Source: Branchiostoma lanceolatum (Eukaryota > Chordata > Leptocardii > Amphioxiformes > Branchiostomatidae). Taken from it: a stretch of 64,000 nt of DNA. The notes under the pieces are model-generated. The model did no database searches. It worked only from the letters and a program-made list of their open reading frames with translations, and had not been told where the DNA came from. The position numbers were made by a program, and so were the translations under genes. The stretch is taken from NCBI RefSeq assembly GCF_035083965.1, contig NC_089731.1, positions 3,077,001-3,141,000 of the forward strand, read 5' to 3'. Shown piece by piece: positions 58,200-64,000 of the stretch (within the stretch, counting starts at the first letter, position 1; each line of letters begins with the position of its first letter).

Positions 58200-60420
58200 G
58201 ATGAGGTATCCTCACCTGGTTGAGTGGCCTGCGTCAGGAAGTCTGCGTCTCTTGCGTCTCACTACCATACTCCACCAATCCGTTCTGTCTTTGCCATCCT
58301 TTCTATGTCTGTTAACCTCAGGTTAGTGTCGGAACACCGGAACCCGGAACAACAGACTCCCATTTAGATCTACAGAAAATTATTTGGCCATTTCAACATG
58401 ATAGTCAATAGCTTCTACCGGACACGAAGCCGAATCCCCTGTTTTCTCCAACGGTAATACATTCTGCTTTCCATTCCTTAACGTTTTCGCCAAATGTGAT
58501 TGAACAAATTAAGCTTATAAGCATCAAAATAAAACTCATCTGTGAAGAAAACTAATTTAAAACAAAACACAACAGCAAAATCAACTATTCTTCTTACAAG
58601 AAAAGGCATTGCGAAAGTAATTAAAAGCAAACAATGTCACAACCCCAACCGAAATAAGCAAGTTATTGTAATCTTGCTTGTCTTAACTGCCGTTACAATT
58701 CTTTTGCACAGTGATTTGAATGTTTGCTAGGATGAAACGGTTACAACGGTGGTAGTGAGATCCAGTTCTCTGCGCCTCTGAACGCAAATGTACGTTTCCC
58801 AGATTCCAGTTTAATTTTCGGCAGTCGCAAAGAGTGATTCGAACTATGTTGGGTTGTATAAGTGTGGGAAACCGCACGCTGCTGCACTGGGAGTTCGACC
58901 ACCCTGCACTACGTCTTCCCCGGAAAGTTGTGTTTTGCTATGGTTTCGATCCATACACTCGCACAAGCCGAAATGTCATTTGGCAGCTGTTTTTCCAGCG
59001 GTGATCCCAGCTGGTTAGCAATGTGTTCCTATAAATATACGCAATGGAAAGTTCTAATGTCCTGTCTTTCTCCCTCGATAGCTGTCCGGTAACTTTGCCC
59101 GATTGTGTTGCAGCGTAATACATATAGGAGATGGGAGGGGGGCGTCCTTGGAGGTTTATGTCCTTGGAAGTTCTAATGCCCTGTCTTTCTAACAGGGAGC
59201 TGTCGGAAACTTTCTCAGACTGTCTTGCAGGGAGATGCATACTCATACATACATACAGACAGACAGACAGACAGACCGACATAACTTTTGTCTAGTACAG
59301 CTCTTCAACAGTCAATTTATTTCATAGTCCTTATGTGTTTAACATCATATTTATTTCGCACGGAGCAACATGAAAAGCGACGCATTTAAAACACTTGGAA
59401 AAGATGCAGGATTACAAACACCTCGGTCGACTCCTTAATTAATCAAATCAACATCCGTAGGGCGCAAGGTGAAGAAAATGATGTGCATCAGCGATCAATA
59501 TTACACTTACATTATGTCTACTTCTATTGAAAAACTGTCACCACACATCTTCTGCAGATTGTTTCTGTAGCTCATTACTATTGCACTTAAATGTTTATGT
59601 AGGTTATCGGCCGAAGGTTATCGGCTTGTTTTCTACATTTTTAATCATGTTTGATGATAACAAAGTTACAAGTAGAGTTGCGAGTATATATGACATTACA
59701 CGAGTACATCTATGATCATGCAAAAGCCACTTCGTCGTCAATGCTTATAAGTTTGATTAGAACAGGTACAAAGTAGCCATTGCCAGAATTTGGTCTCTAC
59801 ATGGATGTTTACCTTTTCTATAAGTAACACACTGGTGTTCATCATCTCATCATCATCATCATCAGCCCTCCTCTTACGGAGGTGAAGCATTGTTAACAGT
59901 GTTACTAAGTTCAACATTCCTGTCCTTCAAAACTCAAAGTATTTCTGCCTAAGTATATGCATATACCATCTTCTGTTATCACCACGGGCTACACTGTTAC
60001 ATTGAATTCCTACAAAACACAGAATCGTGAAAGGTAACTCGGCATTTATAGAATCCTTATTTCTACTAAGACTATCATGTCAGTAATTTTTTTACTTTGT
60101 ACTGTTCATCCATAAAGAGCGGTCTGCTGTAGTTACGAGGTCTGACAACCTATGTCTCCTAAATCTCTCCTCATCTACAATGTAGTCCAGACAGAACTTA
60201 GTGATAATAGAGCTTACATATTTACTGACAAGCAGACAATGTACATCTACATTTCCTGATAAAGTAGATTAAAATGTTTAAAATACATAGAGAAGGTCCA
60301 TATGAAAAATAATTATTATTCCATGCCTTGCTTCTTCACACTGAGCTTCTTTAATTTGTCCTGTTAATCCACACAGAGCGGTCTGCTGTAGTTACCAGGT
60401 CTGACAACATATTTATCATC
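58200..60420. other. Intergenic, no gene seen
   Basis: Short CAGA run at 59255-59275. A roughly 45-bp direct repeat (agagcggtctgctgtagtta, then aggtctgacaac) lies at 60115-60158 and 60376-60418. Open frames are short and without recognised domains. Confidence 0.4.
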
Positions 60421-60424
60421 TAAG

Positions 60425-60560
60425 GCTACATCAATTTAATTTGTTGGTTAACGGATTTTTATTTTCCAAAAAAAATTAGAAAAAAAAATCATGAAAACAG
60501 AAGGCTGGGCCAGCCTTCTGTTTTCATGACTTTTTTTTTCTCAAATTTTGTGTTGTAAAC
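60425..60560. repeat. MITE relic with a 20-bp-arm palindrome
   Basis: 60489-60529 is a palindrome with 20-bp arms (TCATGAAAACAGAAGGCTGG) and one central base, flanked by A- and T-runs. The left end catcaatttaatttgttggttaac and the core resemble 25410-25620. Confidence 0.7.
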
Positions 60561-61375
60561 GTGGGAAAATTCCTCATTGTTGTTTCAGATGTCATTTGTT
60601 ATCCCGTTAACAACAAAAGTTGCGAGTGCTTTGGCCAACTAGCTATAAACATACTATTCAACGCACCTAGTCACTGTCGCAAACATGGGCTTGGTTGAGT
60701 TAATCATTGACCAGTGTCACCCCAAATATATCACAGATCATTAGTCTTTTTCTTACTTTTTTTAGTGTATTTTTCATGATAAAAATAATTCAAAACAACT
60801 GGATAAATTCTCTGAAGAGTCAGACGTTTAAAATAGCATCCACCATTTTTCAGCAGTGACTGAGAAACTTTATGCTGCCTGAAACGCCTGACTCTTTAGA
60901 AATTTCATCAAGTTGTCTATAGGTTATTTACTTTGTATTATGCAAAACTCTACCTCAATGTCTAACCATTGTCGACCTAATTTATTATTCTTCCCACTGT
61001 CACTAGAATCAGAATGCCGACATTGCACACTGAGGAAGATTGCGAATGACTTCATATTGATATTTGTCCTAATCAGTAGTTACAACAGTCTTACTAGGTA
61101 GTACACTAATGGACTTTCTAATAAAGTATCAAGTCTAGATTTGTTTCATAGTTCTACAGTTATAGGTTAGAAATACTCTTCTAGATTTTCTGGTAATATT
61201 ATGAGAAAAAGGAGTCTCTAGAATGCACTAAGTGCCTCAAACTAATGTCTGTCTTGCCACGTGGTGCACCTGTTTATGTTTTGGAAGGTAACTTCTGTAT
61301 AACTCTAATCCAAAACTGTCCCCTCTATAACTTTATATAATTACAATGATGCTTGCTGAGAGTCGGATGAGATCA
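60560..61375. other. Intergenic, likely downstream region of the lectin gene
   Basis: No domain is seen. 60810-60915 contains an imperfect inverted repeat (aactggataaattctctgaa...agagtcag / ctgactctttagaaatttcatc). A minus-strand AATAAA near 60976-60981 is a possible, distant poly(A) signal. Confidence 0.35.
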
Positions 61376-63681
61376 TCATGTCCTCGGTTTCTTACAAAGG
61401 TAGGACAGTTTAGTGCTGCACGGCTGGTCATGCCATGGTCCTCTGCGATCCTTAGAGACGGCAATCAAACAAATTCAATATCCAGAAATACTAGAATATT
61501 CATGAAGGGAAAATGGTAAAAGACCAGTGGAAGGAACATTTTATGCGCTTAGCTTAGCTTGAAAGTTAAAGTATTAAGTCCAGAGGGGGAAGTTATTTTC
61601 CAATTGATGGTTATTTTAGGAATTAGAAATGAATATCTTTTACAGTATACGATAAAGTACCCACTAGTCCCGTGCGCATCCAAAAGCATTCAGTATTCTA
61701 CCAAATTCCCCAGGTGACCCTCAGCCTATGTGTTTTTTACAATGTGCCTGACAATGCCTGACAAAGGTTAGATTACAAAAAGAATGTCAGGGTGGTTAAG
61801 AAAAACTCGTCTTGCTATGTGTTCTTTTATATCTTATTAACAATTGGCCTTCTTAATGTGCTTAACCACCCTCATTTACGCCGAAAATACCCACGTTCAA
61901 AAATTTATGTTTATGCATAGGGAATACACTGGTAGGATCTGCAGGGGTTTAGTGAGTATCATATTGTTTTAAAAAACACACTTTGTGTAATTCACCACAA
62001 GCGGAATTCTGTACAAAGTCGGCTGATTATGTATTGATTGATACATAATCTGGTGGAAAATAACCCCGGCTTCTGGAGTTTAGGACTCCTTTAATCTGTA
62101 TTGGTAGAAATCATTCTGAAGCAGAGCTGTGGTTGACATATGCATACTGTAAGGGCAACACACCTTGTAGTTTACACCACCACAGTAGTCCTTCTTGTTA
62201 CCAAAAGCGGACAGGAACTTGTCCTGCCATCGTTTACTAGGCTGCCCTGGAGCCCAGTTGCTGTAGGATAGCTTTGACCCATCTGTCCATGTTGAGCGTC
62301 CATCTTTATAAATGCGGTGCAATCCAATCCAGATCGTCGGAAAGGTTCCTATTTCACAGTAAATAATTGAGAAGAGAAATGAGTACGCAGTAGTAACAGT
62401 CTTGAGCAATGATCTCATCTGGTTGGTACATGGATGAGTAGGTACCTTTTTGTATAGATGATAATACGTTCGGGACCGCTTTTGTTAGAAGCAACAGCTA
62501 GCTGCAGTGCGAAGTAAAACCAGTCATTAACATTATTAACTTGAGGACAGTGCCAGTCACCGAGATTTCGGTCTCTTACCAACCTGATGAAACAATTCAC
62601 GGACTGAACAAAAAAGTCATTTTTTTTTTTACAACCAAAGGGGTAAAACAGCTGACATTTCGGTGACCGTCTCTAACCTTCTTCAGGTCAAGTTCTACTT
62701 CGCAGTGCAGCCAGACGTTACTGCTGCAGTGTAAAGAATGTGTTAAAACGTCATTCTTTAAAGATGTTGTGAATAATCATCTTTGTAAGTCGTGAAATAT
62801 TTCCACCACACTGATATCATACATTATATCAACTGTATATCAGTGATATGGATCAACTTCACATCGGAAGAAGTTTGAATGTAAACTTTTCCATCAGACT
62901 CTATTTGCATGTTGATCTTCATTATATGCATGTTGATCTTCATTATAACGTATAAAAAAATCTCAGAACAAAAAAGATTAGATTCATGTGGCCCGAAAAA
63001 GCTTTGATTTGACAAAAAACTTACCACACATTGGTACAGGACAGTACTCCCATCTCTTATCACGGTCCATGGTGTAGCACCAAGCATGGTCCTCGCCGTC
63101 AGGATTGCGGCAGTAGTTCCTCTCTAGTCCAGATGACGGAAATCTAGCAGGTGTCCTGTCGTGTTCATGTGGTGTCTGACTGTCCCAACGTTGACACCTC
63201 CTGCCTGTTTTCGTCACAACGACAGTCCCTCGGTAAGAAGACCCATCTCCATCCTGGCAATTTTTGACTGTACCTGAAGGTAGAAGAAATATTATCTCGT
63301 TTGGCCACGCCAATACAGCATCAAGTTATTGGTTCTCTGACATGTTTATGTAAAATTCATCATGTTCAAGGAAATCATGACAACCTTAACGGAAAGCTGC
63401 ATCTAACTGTGTGTGCCTAAGGTACGGACAGTCACCACAGACTATGTTTCCATGTAATAATTCAATCTAGATTTACTTTTCAAAGTCCAGACAACAAATC
63501 AACCCACCACGTAAAATGTATTTAGCAATGAAATCGCTTTCCAATCTGTTCTTGATAGAAGCCAGGTTTGCGCCAAATCGTTTACATCCTGAGTTTGCTG
63601 TATTCCAACTGACTTTTCCAATCATCAACTTGTAGCAGTGGTTGTTGTATTCCTCCCATCCACCCTGACATCGGCCCCCAG
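61376..63681 (-). CDS. C-type lectin domain protein with an internal kringle exon, 3' part of gene
   Basis: Minus-strand exons: 63508-63681 (phase 1 to 1), 63025-63273 (kringle, 1 to 1), 62164-62348 (1 to 0) and 61376-61450 (0 to TGA). The lectin-like domain starts CQGGWEEYNNHCYKL, continues GCKRFGANLASIKN, then TIWIGLHR, WTDGSKLSYSNWAPGQPS, DYCGGVNY, and ends GPWHDQPCSTKLSYLCKK. Cysteines for the outer and inner disulfides and the WIGL core are present. Sugar-site motifs are QPS and WHD in place of EPN/QPD and WND, so Ca2+-dependent sugar binding is uncertain. Such proteins are normally secreted or at the surface; the start lies off the window. The kringle exon sits within the lectin domain's first intron. 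Confidence 0.82.
62415..62720. repeat. Interspersed element in the lectin intron
   Basis: It contains tttcggtgaccgtctctaac, cttcttcaggtc and ttctacttcgcagtgcagc. Related motifs lie inverted at 62505-62585 (gcagtgcgaagtaaaacc, gtcaccgagatttcggtctc). The inverted arrangement and lack of domains suggest a mobile element and not an exon. Confidence 0.45.
63025..63273 (-). CDS. Kringle domain exon (cassette within the lectin gene)
   Basis: 83 codons, acceptor CTTCAG, donor GTAAG, phase 1 at both ends. All six kringle cysteines are in order: CQDGDGSSYRG, GRRCQRWDSQ, NYCRNPDGED, HAWCYTMD, WEYCPVPMC. The R-N-P-D-G-x-D stretch before the fourth Cys carries acidic residues where lysine-binding kringles have Asp55/Asp57. 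The fold is complete and looks functional. Because the flanking introns share phase 1, the exon can be included or skipped without frame change. Confidence 0.92.
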
Positions 63682-63769
63682 CTGTAACAAACAGAAGTGT
63701 AGTGAGCTAACACAAACGACGCTGCAATTGACAGGCTAACTTTGTCTACCACCAACTTCTTCTTTTTTT

Positions 63770-64000
63770 AGTTTTTTATTCCATTTGTGGAAGGATTGAC
63801 ATAACAGGTGAACTATCACCTTTTCATGATGTCAACCCGGACCAGACTGGAAGGTTTGGACCATCGTACACCGGGGCATGCCCCTACTCTTTTCCGAAAG
63901 GTGTGCTGGGTTCTTTTACGTGCGCGGGGTGTGGCTCTCCCCAAACACGGGACCTCCATTTAACGTCCTATCCGAGGGACGTCCCTTACCCTAGATGAGC
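63770..64000. repeat. Common interspersed repeat, running off the window
   Basis: gtgtggctctccccaaacac, gggacctccatttaacgtcc and gagggacgtcccttacc match the family at 17035 and 30300. This copy is the least diverged seen. Confidence 0.75.

Noticed and set aside
62080..62163. Read-through lectin C-terminus (VCCPYSMHMST...)
   Set aside because: The true lectin end (GPWHDQPC...YLCKK) lies at 61376-61450 and splices in phase from the donor at 62163. The read-through lacks the last conserved cysteines of the fold.
62415..62600. Additional lectin-gene exon (CPQVNNVNDWFYF frame)
   Set aside because: There is no recognisable domain, and the DNA has inverted motifs typical of an interspersed element.

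Overview
The window looks like chordate, probably amphioxus (Branchiostoma), genomic DNA. It shows short exons with clean GT/AG borders and introns of a few hundred bases. The introns hold fragments of the same few interspersed repeats, tRNA-derived SINE-like pieces, foldback elements and long minisatellites. There is also a kringle/C-type-lectin gene of the kind amphioxus carries in large numbers. No species-specific marker can be read, so the organism call is an inference.

About 1-46.4 kb, + strand: one very large gene fills two thirds of the window. I could chain 62 exons from 3190 to 46439 by splice sites and phase. All phases agree, and the sum is 6738 nt including the stop (about 2245 residues). 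Up to three weaker exons lie upstream (1058-1459), and the first exons are outside the window. The protein is an inositol 1,4,5-trisphosphate receptor (IP3R) family member. In order it has the end of the IP3-binding trefoil, helical RIH/ARM repeats that keep most basic IP3-contact positions, a long solenoid, an RIH-associated block, six membrane segments, the C2H2 zinc linker and a coiled-coil tail. It differs sharply from ordinary IP3Rs. The GGGVGD selectivity filter is absent, the luminal loop before the pore is very short, and the S6 pore exon is tandemly duplicated as two 150-nt, same-phase exons 53 bp apart. That layout predicts mutually exclusive splicing. I consider this the most exciting system in the window: an IP3R-like protein with switchable pore-lining helices and no canonical filter.

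Within this gene many exon/splice-site junctions exist in extra, decayed local copies (3.2/3.9, 4.0-4.16, 13.2, 20.9/21.25, 34.07, 42.4, 45.1-45.3 and 46.5 kb). One junction has expanded into about 16 copies (39.5-40.66 kb). The duplicated S6 exon appears to be a complete, intact outcome of the same process.

About 46.4-61.3 kb: 3' UTR, then a gene-poor stretch of decayed mobile elements. These include non-LTR reverse transcriptase pieces on the minus strand, a possible LTR-element leader, a tyrosine-recombinase relic and MITE-like foldbacks. There is one unassigned small ORF with a membrane segment.

About 61.3-63.7 kb, minus strand: the 3' part of a gene encoding a C-type lectin domain split over three exons. 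A complete kringle exon lies inside the first, phase-1 intron of the lectin domain. The window ends in another copy of the common interspersed repeat.
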